64,000 nt of DNA from Fonsecaea monophora (lineage: Eukaryota > Ascomycota > Eurotiomycetes > Chaetothyriales > Herpotrichiellaceae), in contig NW_019174058.1 of assembly GCF_001642475.1 (NCBI RefSeq), forward strand, positions 19,406 to 83,405, given 5' to 3'. A program made the translations under genes and the position numbers. Under the pieces are notes generated by a model, which had not been told where the DNA came from, did not search any database, and saw only the letters and a program-made list of their open reading frames with translations. How positions within the stretch are numbered: position 1 is the stretch's first letter; every line of letters starts with the position of its first letter. Of this stretch, positions 20,266-31,007 are shown in pieces.

Positions 20266-22059
20266 ATGACCGACAAAAACATCCTCAGCCTCGAGGCTGA
20301 AGTCCTCGCCCATGTCCTTGAGTACGTTGACAACGAATCCCCTCGCACGATGGCAGCGGTGGCTCGAACCTGCAAGTACTTCAATTTCGTGACTCAGCTT
20401 GTCCGCTACCGTCACATCACCGTGCACTGGGACTGCGAACGGGAATCCTGGGTTGACATGGCCGGTCACAAACAAGAAGAATGGGAAACACCGGAACTCC
20501 TCCAAGGCTTGCGACACCTTACAGCCTGCAAGGGCGACCTCCCGGCGCTGGTCCTCGAGCTCGGCAACGGCGATCTCCCCGGTGCCAGAAACCTTTGCGA
20601 GAAGCTGGACCGGCTACAGAGTGTCCTCCGCAATGCCAGCAATCTGAAGACCTTGACTTGGAAGACCAGCTATCTGCCAACCAAAGGCATCGTCGAGACC
20701 TTGCAGGCCCATCAGCCAAAGGTGAAACTGGACATCTTCCGTGCCAGGAGACTGGGGCTCGCACAAATCCCACTGGAATCGGAAAAGGTCCTGGCGGCAG
20801 CGACTTGTTTGAACTCGTTGTCGATGACCACCATGCAGGCCACGTGTATCGAAGATCATTTGGTCTTTCACATGATTTTGAAATCGGCCCCAAACCTGGA
20901 ATTCGCCTCGATACTTTCTTTTCCCCCGATGGAGTCGTACAGTCCCTTCGTCACCATCCTCCGACCCAATCTCGACAGCTGGTTTCCTCCAGATCTGGAG
21001 GGGAAGCAGGGCACATCGCTTCGTCACCTGACCTTGGATGGTTGGGGAATCTCTGCTGAATGCCTGGAGTGCTGGTCCGAGTACGTCAATCTGGCAAGCC
21101 TGCGAGGCTTGAAGTGTAGCAGGGGTCCTATCTATTCGTCCTTTTTCGACCGCGCCCCCAAACTGCTGACGAATCTGAAGAGTTTCAGCACGAACCTTGG
21201 CGCGGAGCCTCGGTCCGACGTATTTTTGGGAGCAGTAAAAGAATATATTGCCACCTGCCCGCCTTTGGAGACGTTGAGTCTCTGGTCGTGGAGGGGGAAA
21301 GTGCCATTGTCCACCATTTTGAATCGTCATGGAGCGACTCTTCGGGACCTTCAGCTTCACGAGTGTGAAGCCCCTGAAAGTATTCATCCCAGAGACGCTC
21401 TCTCGGCAGAGGAACTTCAGTCGATCCGGCTTTCGTGTCCCAGGCTAAAGGTACTTACCCTTGACCTCAACCGAGTCTCGGCGCAACTCAGAGTCGAGGA
21501 ATACGAGGCGATCCTTGACGAGCTCCGTAAAATGAACCTTGACAAGATCCAAATCTATGTTGAGAACGGTCTGCCATGGTTCCATCAAGCGGACCGGCAG
21601 ATAAGCATCAGGGAGAGCAGTTGGATGGAGGCTCTTCGTCGCGTGGATAACGATCAAACAGATATCCGCCTGCCCAGTGGGTGTGATTTCGATGGTGCTT
21701 TTGGGCATGCCTTGCCTGTGACGGTCCAGAAGAATGACCGAGGTTGGTCCCATTTTTCAAGTGACGAGGAGCTTACGTTGCTGCCTCCGACCTCGTACGT
21801 GGCCCTCTGCCGCTTTCTCATCGGTGCCTGGAAGATCATCTTTGGCTCGAGGACCTGGGGCCCCCGACAACTCGACGTCAAGTTGGGAGAGTGGGAGAAG
21901 AAGCATCAACCTACGGATTATTATATCCGAGAATTGGGGAGGGATAGTCGAGCTTGGGTCCGAGCCAAACCGCACGAGAGGGACGACATGGTTGGGGAGT
22001 GCTTTGTCGAACTCGAATGCTGTGGTGGGGACCATAAGAGGAAATTTTCCAGTCGCTAG
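20266..22059 (+). CDS. F-box-like / leucine-rich-repeat protein
   Basis: 597 aa, intronless. The frame opens earlier, but the ATG at 20266 (MTDKNILSLEAEVLAHVLEY) gives the natural start because the F-box-like helix pair follows at once (LEAEVLAHVLEYVD, RTMAAVARTCKYFNFV, residues ~5-45). The rest contains irregular leucine-rich repeats typical of fungal F-box proteins, for example LRHLTLDGWGIS, LETLSLWSWRG and LRDLQLHECEAP. The C-terminal 150 residues have no recognised domain. Proteins of this type commonly act as substrate adaptors of SCF ubiquitin ligases. The target is unknown and the F-box itself is degenerate. Confidence 0.75.
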   Translation: MTDKNILSLEAEVLAHVLEYVDNESPRTMAAVARTCKYFNFVTQLVRYRHITVHWDCERESWVDMAGHKQEEWETPELLQGLRHLTACKGDLPALVLELGNGDLPGARNLCEKLDRLQSVLRNASNLKTLTWKTSYLPTKGIVETLQAHQPKVKLDIFRARRLGLAQIPLESEKVLAAATCLNSLSMTTMQATCIEDHLVFHMILKSAPNLEFASILSFPPMESYSPFVTILRPNLDSWFPPDLEGKQGTSLRHLTLDGWGISAECLECWSEYVNLASLRGLKCSRGPIYSSFFDRAPKLLTNLKSFSTNLGAEPRSDVFLGAVKEYIATCPPLETLSLWSWRGKVPLSTILNRHGATLRDLQLHECEAPESIHPRDALSAEELQSIRLSCPRLKVLTLDLNRVSAQLRVEEYEAILDELRKMNLDKIQIYVENGLPWFHQADRQISIRESSWMEALRRVDNDQTDIRLPSGCDFDGAFGHALPVTVQKNDRGWSHFSSDEELTLLPPTSYVALCRFLIGAWKIIFGSRTWGPRQLDVKLGEWEKKHQPTDYYIRELGRDSRAWVRAKPHERDDMVGECFVELECCGGDHKRKFSSR

Positions 22060-22777
22060 TTCGGGACGTGTTGGCAAAGGCGCAATGGCATATTTATGGT
22101 GTGGGCTGTCATTGATCTGGCCAGTATCCGTCATCCTTGGATTACCACCCTCTACGAGAGGAACATGTTCAGACGTCATGGTTCTTGGAATTGTGGCATG
22201 AATGCTCTGGCCGGGCCCGGTCTCACGTGGATTTGGAGTTGGGTCTCGGCGGTAGCGAGAAGGCTGAACGAGGTCTATTGAATACGATCAGCTCGACAGG
22301 CTGAACAGGGACAAGGGACACGCGCTGGCTCAGGGCTTTGAGGAGTCAATGTGGTTACGGGAATGGGCACGGCTACGACTCGACTGCGGGCCGGATTGGG
22401 TTTGGTCGGATAAGGTTGGATCGGACTGGATCGGACAGTACAGGACAGTACAGGACAAAAGGGAACGGCACAGGACTGAATTAGTTTCACCGACTGAGCT
22501 GGCAAGCTGGCAAGGTGATCTGGGCTGGCGTGCTGGCGTCTATGGACCGCGACGACAACGAGTGATTGCTAATAGAAGGGACGAATGAAGAATTGAAAAT
22601 GAATCAATGACCCCAAAATGAGGTCCGAGTTTCTCCCACTAAAAAGGGAGAAACCGATTCCAGCATGACGAATGATTCAGATCATACCACACTAGACCTC
22701 TACCTCTGCCTCTGTTTCTGTCTCTGGTTTCTTTCTTCCATTCCTACTTTATCCTTTCTTGGGAATACCGTATGTAC

Positions 22778-22810
22778 CTTCCTAGGTAGATAGGCAAGTA
22801 GGTAGGTATG
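22778..22810. repeat. TAGG/GTAG simple repeat
   Basis: Imperfect tandem copies of gtag/ggta with the palindrome CCTAGG. Similar CCTAGGTAG pieces recur at about 6640 and 13020 in this window. Confidence 0.6.
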
Positions 22811-23000
22811 TCACCTGCACTGTACCATTCGTGCACTACACGGTCGGTAGGGACGGTAGGGTCGGTAGAGTACTTTAGAAAAGGGTACCTTTGATCGACC
22901 CACGCAGGGTGCTAGGGTAGATGGATCAGATAAAATGCCCTCAGGGTTCCAGCCAGAACAAGATCGTTAGTCTACACGTCTACACATCCTCACAGATGGG

Positions 23001-23040
23001 TAGACAGGTAAACAGGTAGACAGACAGGCAGACAGGTAGA
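23001..23040. repeat. (G)ACAGGTA / GACAGGCA tandem repeat
   Basis: Five to six imperfect 8-mers with the GACAGG core in tandem. Confidence 0.7.
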
Positions 23041-23233
23041 ATAGATATTTCATGTCTGACAGGCTCCAAGCTCCTGCAGGCTTCACGCAAGTCACAAGAA
23101 AGCTACAGGACAATACAAGCTACCCTCTAATTCAATCCAATCCAATCCAGTCCATTCCCATCTCACCCACAGATCTCCCAGGATCCGATAAAAAGTCCAA
23201 TACTGGCAATGGCAATCCCAAGAGTAAACTCAA

Positions 23234-26200
23234 CTAAAAAGTCAGCCCGATGGTGATGACGACGACGGAGAACAGAACCAATGACCACGCCCTAGACCAT
23301 CTTTTCGGCGAAAGAGAAGAAGGCTGATGAACTTCCACCGCCGCCCCAGATACACTCGACGCGTTCGACGCAGCTGACGACGGCGCTGGCACCGGCACCG
23401 GCAAAGGTAAAGGTATCGGACTCACGGTGACGTTCTTCAGAAGCAGGGAGAAATTGAACTTTGCGGTGGTGGCGAGGACGAGGTTCTCGGTCACGATATC
23501 CGTCTCGGCGACTGGGGTTGTGGTCGTGGTCGTGGCCATGGGAAACGAGATGGGGAAGCTATACGAGACGTAGCTGTGCGGGTGCGCATTAGTGTCAGCG
23601 TTGGCAGGAGCTATGGCTGTGGCTGTGGCTGTAGCTTCTGCGTTTGCGTTTGCGTATGCGTATGCGTGTGCACCCGCGCCGATCTGTGCAGAGACAGAAG
23701 AAGATGCAGACCAGCTCGAGACAGCGTCCTCCAAGGCCGAAATGGACTGGGTACACGGGACCGTGAGGGTTGTCATCTCCTCCTCCACCTCGTTATCGCT
23801 GTCGCCCTGCCCACCCACTCCGGGAGATAGTGTCGAGGTCGAGCACGCGGCTACGACAGTAGTCGTCATAGGCACCGCCGCTTCAGGCATATCCGTGCAT
23901 CCGCAGTGCAGGACCGTGATGGTTGTCGCGAGACAGATTTCTGTCCGTACGGGGCAGGAGGTAGGGTGTAACGCGCAGATGGTGGTGTATGTGGTCGATA
24001 TGGTTGTGGGGGAGGGTGTCGGTGAGGAGGTTTGTGAAGATGGCGATGGAGAAGAGGTGGGTGTGATGAAAATCACCGAGTCGGAGAAGGAGAATGACGA
24101 TGAGGATGAGGATGAGAGGGCGGAATTTGTTGATAATGTCGGTACTCGTGTTGTCGATGTCGATGACGATGGTGATGCTGTTCCTGTTGCTGTTGCTGAA
24201 ACACTCGCACTCGCACTCCCGCTACTCGACGCCGTCACGGATGATGACGATGCCGTTGACACGACCGTCGTATCCACCGAAGAAATCGACGCTGTCGTCG
24301 TCGACGACGATGAACCGCCCACATCAGCACCCGTGTTGTTATACAACGTCAAGAGCACAATGTCGCCGTTCGCGTCGACGAGTTGTCTCTTACCAAGCCT
24401 CGTCGGGGGAGGAAAACGGGCCACCCCTCCACATTTCTGCGCAGGATTGCCCGGACACGTCGTGTTACATGCCGAATCCGGGTAGCGGACAAAGTCGTCG
24501 GAAGACGCGGTGTCGGTGTCCAGAGACAGCGAGTATGTGGAACAGTAGCATTGCCTGGAAAAGAGGTAGGCGTCAGCATAGATCAACCCTCAGCGGGCGG
24601 ACAGCCTTGTGAACCACGTTCATTCACATTCACGCCGGTCGCTAGGGCGAAGACAGTTGAAATGTAGAGAGAGAGAGAGAGACTCCAAACTTACGTATCA
24701 AAGAGACCGGCGTACACGTCCAATGAACAGTCATCGACACATCTCTCTATCGACATGAGCGGAGAGTCCTCCACCAGTGTGAAGCTGTTGGCAAACGCAG
24801 TGTCCGGCCGTGGTCCCAGACAGCCTGCGAATGTAAAGGAGGAGACTTGGTTTGGACCCGGCAGAGTATTCGTCGTTGTGGGTGTGGTTGATACCGCGGT
24901 CGTGGTCGAGGCCGGGGGGGTTGTTGAAGAACTAACAGAGCCGCTGGGGGTTAGGGAGCTCGAGCCGGCACTGGAGCTGGAGCTGATCATAGTATGTGAA
25001 GTCGGGGTGGAGGAGAAATCTTCAGAAAGAGAAGTGGATGTTGAGGGAGGTGAAGATGACGCAGACGAAGACGTGGAATCATCAACAAAGCTGCTCGTCG
25101 TTGACGCCGACGGTTGGCTAGCCGTGGAAGATGTTGGAGAGTCTAAAGACGTTGTTGAAGGCGATGACGGCGGGATTGAGGAAGAGACAGTCGATGGAGT
25201 TGAGGAAGATGAAGGAGACGAAGTTGTAACAGAGGAAGAAGAGACACCTGGGTCGGAAGTGCTCGTGCTAGGAAGACCTGCACTTGTGGATGCTGAACTG
25301 AGGCTGAACACTGTTGCGGTCGTCGACGAGGATAGAGTATCAGACTGAGACTGAGACTGAGACTGCGACTGCATCGGTGTCGTGGTAGCAGACGCGCCAG
25401 AAGTCGCAAAGGAGCTCACAGAATGGGATGAAAGGGACATAGTTGACGACGATGACCCCAAAGTAGAGGTTGAACCCGCACTACTGACGGTTGTGGGTTG
25501 ACTGGCCGGTATGGACGATGAGCTTGACGCTGTCGAGCTTGAAGAGGATGGCTGCCCGCTAGTTGAGGTCGCGGTAGGGCTTCTTGTTGACGTTGCCGCT
25601 GACGATGACGAAGAAGAAGAAGGTGAAGAAGAAGAAGGAGGTCGATTCGTGGTCGATGCTGTTGACAGGCTGGAAGTCGACGAAACACTGGACAAGGTAA
25701 AGGTGGTAGAGGCGGTACTGGTTGATGACACGGTTGAAGATCGGGAAGTCGAAGACGCGATAGACGAGGATGAGCTCACCGTAGCTGTGGACGTATTCTG
25801 AGAGCTGCTCCCCGTGGTTACCACCGTTGTCGTCGAAACATCAGACGTGGTGGAAGAACCATCGTCGGTCGTCGTCCCCCCCAAGGGAACACCATCCGTA
25901 AAGCTCGACGTCGGTGTCTCCGAGATCAGCGAGAACGACGTTGACGAAGTGGTTCCCACAGCGACATAGTATTGGGGCGTGACTGAAGTCGCCACGTATG
26001 ATGTACTGCTGCTGCTCGAGGTCCGCTTTCGCGGGTCGTCCGTCACCTGAGGATAGGCATAGTAAATGAGCCTGGCGCTGTTGAAGTTGGGGTCCGCGGG
26101 AGTGCTTCCGACGTTTCGTTTCCAGAAGCATGCTCTGGTGCTGACCCTGTATGTCACGCCGCCACAGATGTTGCTGATGTTGAAGGTATTCCAGTAGCTA

Positions 26201-27767
26201 CATCCAGCCACGCAGTCCTCGAACGAGTTCACGGGGTAATTGGGATATGGTCGTCCAATATCAGACCCGCCGATGTTGACTCCACATTCAACTTCGTACT
26301 TGTAATTCCCGGCTTGGACGACGGTGAAGTTGTACGTCGGGCACAAACTCGTCGTTGGTACTGGGGTTGAGGATGAGATCGTTGATGTGCTGGACGGAGT
26401 AGGCTGATCGCTTGCAATATATGTTGTGGGATTGCTGCTGACGTTGGCATTAGGATCCACCAATTGATAGACCCGAATCGAGTTAATGCTCCAGTAGCTA
26501 TTGACGGGTCAGTCCCAGGGTATGGTCCAGAGGAGGTACTGCAATACGTACGACTGTTGGAATGCTCCAGGCTGAGCCGCCACATAGGCGTTGCAGGTGG
26601 AATAGCCAGTATTGATGGCGCAAGAGTTTGTCGTCGAATTCCACACACTGGTTGCTCCCGCATACTCTCCGCAAAAGGCATTGTTCAGGATGATCTTGTG
26701 GGCTTGGAAATGCTGGTCAAAGACACAAGAACCCTGCATCTTGGCCGCCGGCAGACCCCAGGACGAAGGATTAGGAGTCTTGCTAGTGATGTCGCTAGGA
26801 ATCGAGCCTCTGGGAAAGAACCACACACTGATAAAGTCTGAAGTCCACTGCATCGCATAGACGCCGCCACCGATGGCGTTGAAGCCGGTGCCGTAGCTGG
26901 CCGGTCGATTATCGCGGATACCGCAGCCGACATTGTAGCCAGGCTATGGCCCTGTTAGCATCTTCCACCCGAAAATAACCATGTCACTTACATAGTAGGC
27001 GCAATTGTTATTCGACAACTGGCCTGTCATGGTCCTGCTATCCCCAGCAATCGTACAATTTGGGCTCCTATTTCATCCATCAGCAACGTCTCCCACAACA
27101 TCCTCGTGTCCACATACGTATGTAATGTCGCCGCATTGTAGTTGGCCATATTTGCTCCTTCCATGATATCGATTTCGCCGTTGTTAGGCCAGCTGGGTCC
27201 CAGTGTCCAGACTGTGATTGATTAGCGCATCGTCTCCATCCCTCGCTAAAAGAACATACATGCAGGCCAACTTCCACAAACTCCTCCCGGCGCGTGATTG
27301 AAATCCCCGATGAACAATCCATGGGTCCATGATCTTCGCGTGGATATGCGGACGCTGGGTCTCCCTGCTGCTTGTGTGGATCCGATCACCGTGTTGTAGT
27401 CGGAACCGATATAGATTGCTGAGCTGTCGCTGGCATTGATCATGCCCATGAGTTCAGCAGAGCCCTGGCTATAATACCTGTTCGACGATAAGGCCTTGCT
27501 TCTCGATTCTTTGTTCGCTATCACTCACGTTACAAATCCTCCTGTTGGGTCGCCGCCCTGTTCAGCGTCAGCCTTGTCAGAGAAATCGCGTGCACTCATA
27601 CGACTCACGGTAAAAAAGTCCCATCCTTGAAAGAAATTGGAGCCCGAATACTCCGAGTCCAGCTGATAGATTGAGCTAGTAAAGCCAAGGACATTGTGGA
27701 AATACACAAAACACACAAAAAGTGTATGATAAGCCGCGCATCGGGGAGAAAAGGAATGGACAGCCAT
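23234..27767 (-). CDS. GH16 beta-glucanase fused to apple-like, mucin and WSC domains, GPI-type wall protein
   Basis: Eight exons: 27767-27609, 27557-27529, 27477-27260, 27211-27118, 27067-26992, 26943-26552, 26497-24695, 24554-23234. Total 4092 nt, 1363 aa; all junctions are GT..AG and in frame. The order is: signal peptide (~1-29); GH16 domain (~30-335) opening YQLDSEYSGSNFF, with catalytic ExDxxE at E148, D150, E153 (NNGEIDIMEG) and ending SYWSINSIRVYQL; apple/PAN-like Cys domain (~375-452); long Ser/Thr stalk; WSC domain (~878-964; FAGCLG, CVDDCS, QCYCS, CPGNPAQKCGG); second Ser/Thr stalk; C-terminal hydrophobic tail typical of GPI signals. GH16 enzymes of this group cut or transfer mixed-linked or beta-1,3-glucans; WSC domains bind wall glycans (family knowledge). 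A wall-anchored glucan-remodelling enzyme is inferred. The join between GH16 and the apple-like domain lies inside one exon, so this is not two adjacent genes. Confidence 0.85.
25343..25372 (-). repeat. Gln-Ser dipeptide repeat inside mucin stalk
   Basis: A tandem gactga/gactgc repeat encoding QSQSQSQSQS on the minus strand. Confidence 0.75.
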
Positions 27768-28494
27768 GATCGGCAACAGCAGGCAGACGGTTGCGCTTCA
27801 ACGAACACGCGAAATGGAGAGTCAAGATCATAATGAAGGCGTTTGGACAAAGCTTGGAACAGATTCCATCGCGAGATCTGCGAGGAATGTGCACGGGGCC
27901 TGGCACAACATTGTGGGGGGAAAAGAAGGGGGGTATCCATGTTCTCATTTTCACAGGCTCCAAGAAACTGGAGCGGAACTCCTTCTCAGTATGACAATGG
28001 TGTCGCCCTGCTCCTATTGCAGATGTGGAGAACAAGGCGGCTATAGAAGACTCAAACATTGTAGAGGCCGCTGGTTGCCGCCCGGCGTACTCGCACTCAT
28101 GTATTGACCGTGCTCTTGTTGTTTGAAGTCCCTCTCGATCTACCAAGACTGGTTGTGGATAGAGTGCCGTATATCCACGAAGAGGGTCCAAGTGCGACTG
28201 TCTTCTCGTGGGCCATTGATCAATAGCAATGCCACCGAGAGTATGTGACCACGTGCTCAGTGTGGTGTAGGTCCCAGCGACCTCTTCATTGGCGACTTAC
28301 CATTCGATGAGATGATGTGCGGCAAGCTGTCTGCCGAGCTGCAATGGGTTTTTGGATCACAGGCGACTCAGCCGCTGGGACATTGGGTTGCGATTCCACG
28401 TAGGTCCTGTTGCGTCCAGCCCTCTGGAGTCAGGAATGACCTTCCGGTGCAAGTCTCAACGACATGCCTCGCAAGGACTTCCGGTTTGTCCACC
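27768..28494. other. intergenic
   Basis: About 730 bp between two minus-strand genes. It holds the promoter of the GH16-WSC gene and the 3' flank of the transporter. One CACGTG is present at about 28250. No gene seen. Confidence 0.4.
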
Positions 28495-30219
28495 CTAATC
28501 CTTCTCCCTGTAAGGCTGTATCTCTTCACTGAGTGTACGTTGCGAGGATCGAGAACTGTGATCATTTCCGTGGTGCTCATTGTGAATCTGCACTTCGATT
28601 TCCTTCTCCCCCTGTACAGCTTCTTTCGTCTTCTCCTCGCTGAATGGTTGAGGCGCTTCCTGGATCTGGACAGCCTCCGTATCACTTGAGGTCTTCTGGG
28701 GTTTCTTTGGCATTCCTTTCCGCATATTATATCCTCCTCGCCAACCTATCCATCCTTGTTCATGAGGACCGCGTAAGAGACACACAACCAACGCCGCAGA
28801 AACAAACCCGACACTTGCCGACCCGGAAGAGATCCATCCACCATCAGCATAAAGCGAGTTCCCCACGGCGGTGCCAATCAACTGGCCCACGAAAACGCTG
28901 ACCATGTAAGCTGTATTGACTCGGTTCCTGGCCAGCGGCGCGACTTTATAAATGGCCGTCCGGTTGGCGATCTGGCTGGTCTGCAGGCCAATATCGATGC
29001 AAATTGCCTCAATCACGGGGCCAGCCACCGTAAATTTGCCGGTATATGTCCCAATGACCACACCGACCAAACAAATAACTTCGCCAATGATGACCGAAAA
29101 GAGCGGTTGGTGTTTCTCCATGACTGTTCTGGCAAAAATAGGACCCCAGGACATGCTGCCAATGCCGATCAGAGCAAAAAGACCAATGACCAGTGAACTG
29201 TAATGGTATGGAGATCCCGCAAGGAGGAAAGTAAGGGTTGTCCAGTAACTGGTAAAGGTCGTCGCGGTGAACATTCCGACTAGACATGCCTGGACCAAAA
29301 CCGGATACTTGACCACGAGCTTCGCGATATCCCACAGCAACATTGGATACTTCTTCCAGATATTCTCGCCCGGATTTGTTGAAGGATAGTCTGGCATGAA
29401 CAGATACAGCAAAATCAGGATGAAGTACTGCAATCCGAATGAGATCCAGTAAATATAACGCCAACCGATGTATCTAGCAACGACGCCGGACAAGAGACGG
29501 GCAATTAGCATTCCCAGCAGCATCCCCGACACGACAATAGACAGAGACGTCGACCGCCGGTGAGGAGGAGCCATGTCGCCGACCAGTGGCAGCATCAACT
29601 GAGGTGTCACAGTTGTCACACTTGTAATAAACGTGATAACTCCGAAAGCAGCAAACGATTTGGTGACGCAGAGGCCGATCCTGTAATGAACATCAGTTCG
29701 GCCATACCACACCCGAAAGGATCTCGCTCAGCGTACCACAAGGTCGCAGTAAACCAGACCAGCCAAAGCACAAACGGCCGCCTCTTGACCAAGTCGCCCA
29801 ACGGGCACAAGAACAGCAATCCACCCGCATATCCGGCTTGTGCGAGAGTCGGGATATAGGAAGATTGCTCGTCGGTAACGTGGAAGTCGTCTGCGAGGAG
29901 GTTGAGGATTGGGTGGGTGTAGTAGAGGTTCGCCACGGTGAAGCAACCGGCGAATGCTACAGACTGTCAATTTCGTGTGATTTATCCGGGGCAAGGTTTC
30001 TTTCCTACCAAAGAGCACATTCAATGCCATGGAGAACTGAAACGGCTTCTCGGGGTCATAGCGACACCTCGATGGCACATAGGTCAGGCAGGCGTACACC
30101 TTCTGGAGGAACGTCCTTCCCGAGCTCGGGTCGCTATACTGATGGGTGGTCGCTGGCGGTGCCTCGATGCTCAGGGCGTTCTCGGTTCCCCGAGGAGACG
30201 CTTCTTCTGGCTGCGACAT
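28495..30219 (-). CDS. MFS transporter (DHA1-like), 3 exons
   Basis: Exons 30219-30009, 29956-29737, 29680-28495 give 538 aa. Both introns have GT..AG ends and keep the frame. The N-terminus is hydrophilic, then about twelve membrane helices follow. TM1 ends in ANLYYTHPIL. TM2 with its loop reads LAQAGYAGGLLFLCPLGDLVKRRP, close to the MFS motif A pattern (G-x-x-x-D-x-x-x-R-R). LIARLLSGVVARYIGWR follows in TM5-6. The ~90-residue C-terminal tail is charged and Glu/Lys-rich (EEKTKEAVQGEKEIEVQ). The NLYY..P start and the GYAxGLLF motif resemble bacterial YnfM/YgaY-type exporters and their fungal relatives. Substrate unknown; drug or metabolite efflux is possible. Confidence 0.85.
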
Positions 30220-31007
30220 GACGCTCAGCAGCCACAACTTCAAAACCGCAGACAGCACCGAACAGCGAAAGAAGAGGAGCCATGACTTCTCCAGGTCCTC
30301 GACTCTGGCTAATATTAACAGGAGGAATTGGAGATAGTTCTGGTGCGAAGGCTAATGTCCGTTGTACGGCGTACGCAAATGACGCGAAGATAAATCGGAT
30401 AAAGGATTAACGGGTAAGGATCGAGGTGGAGAGAAAGACAAGAATCTCCGATCGTTTCTTGGAGCAAGGAGCCTGATCTGTCAAGCGATTCGCGGAATCT
30501 GGCCGGGCAAAGGCGTCTTGCTCGGCATCTACGCCGCACAGCCAGCTCGCCAGTACGAAGTACTTAACCGTGGCTAGAAAACAGCAACACTTCTTGATAT
30601 ATATAAAGAGGTAGAATATGGAAGTGGGTCGAGTCGGGGAGCCACACACTGCTGTATGAATGCACGATTTTGAGCCTGGTAGGATCCCAAGCAAGGGCGT
30701 GTCGACTTTTTGCTAGGAATGAGTACCCGCGCAGACCACCGAACAGATAAGTAGAAGAACAACAAAGAACAAACAATATCGGCATCCCTCCACCAGTTAG
30801 TCTCTTTTCCGCTGGGAATTAGGCAAGGCGATCAAACAGAAGTCTGGAAAGCAACAGGCTGAGCAGAGAAGACATGGCAAGAAAGGTAAAGGCAGGGGTA
30901 TCCAAAGGCACGAGGCCTCCATTTTGCCGCACCGTCGAAAAGCTCACACAAATATGGCCGCCCATTTCATCGTCAGTGTCATTAGTCATGTCATTATGGT
31001 CGTCAGG
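30220..31007. other. intergenic
   Basis: About 790 bp with no supported gene. Includes the transporter promoter and an AT-rich TATATATAAAG stretch near 30597. Confidence 0.4.

Larger units (their letters stand above)
22060..23233. other. gene-free region with GGTA/ACAG simple repeats
   Basis: About 1.2 kb, no gene. It contains GGACAGTACA copies near 22434-22455, CTAGGTAGATAGGCAAGTAGGTAGG near 22782-22806 and an ACAGGTAGAC-type repeat at 23001-23040. The flanks are the 3' ends of two convergent genes. Confidence 0.55.

Noticed and set aside
23592..24485. 297-codon acidic open frame on the plus strand
   Set aside because: It is antisense to the Ser/Thr-rich stalk of the GH16-WSC protein; its Glu/Asp/Val richness is the mirror of Ser/Thr codons.
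24755..25348. 197-codon Glu/Val-rich open frame on the plus strand
   Set aside because: Antisense of the same mucin stalk, no start context or similarity.
27676..28191. 171-codon minus-strand frame upstream of the GH16-WSC gene
   Set aside because: Overlaps the signal-peptide exon in another frame and has no features; likely chance.
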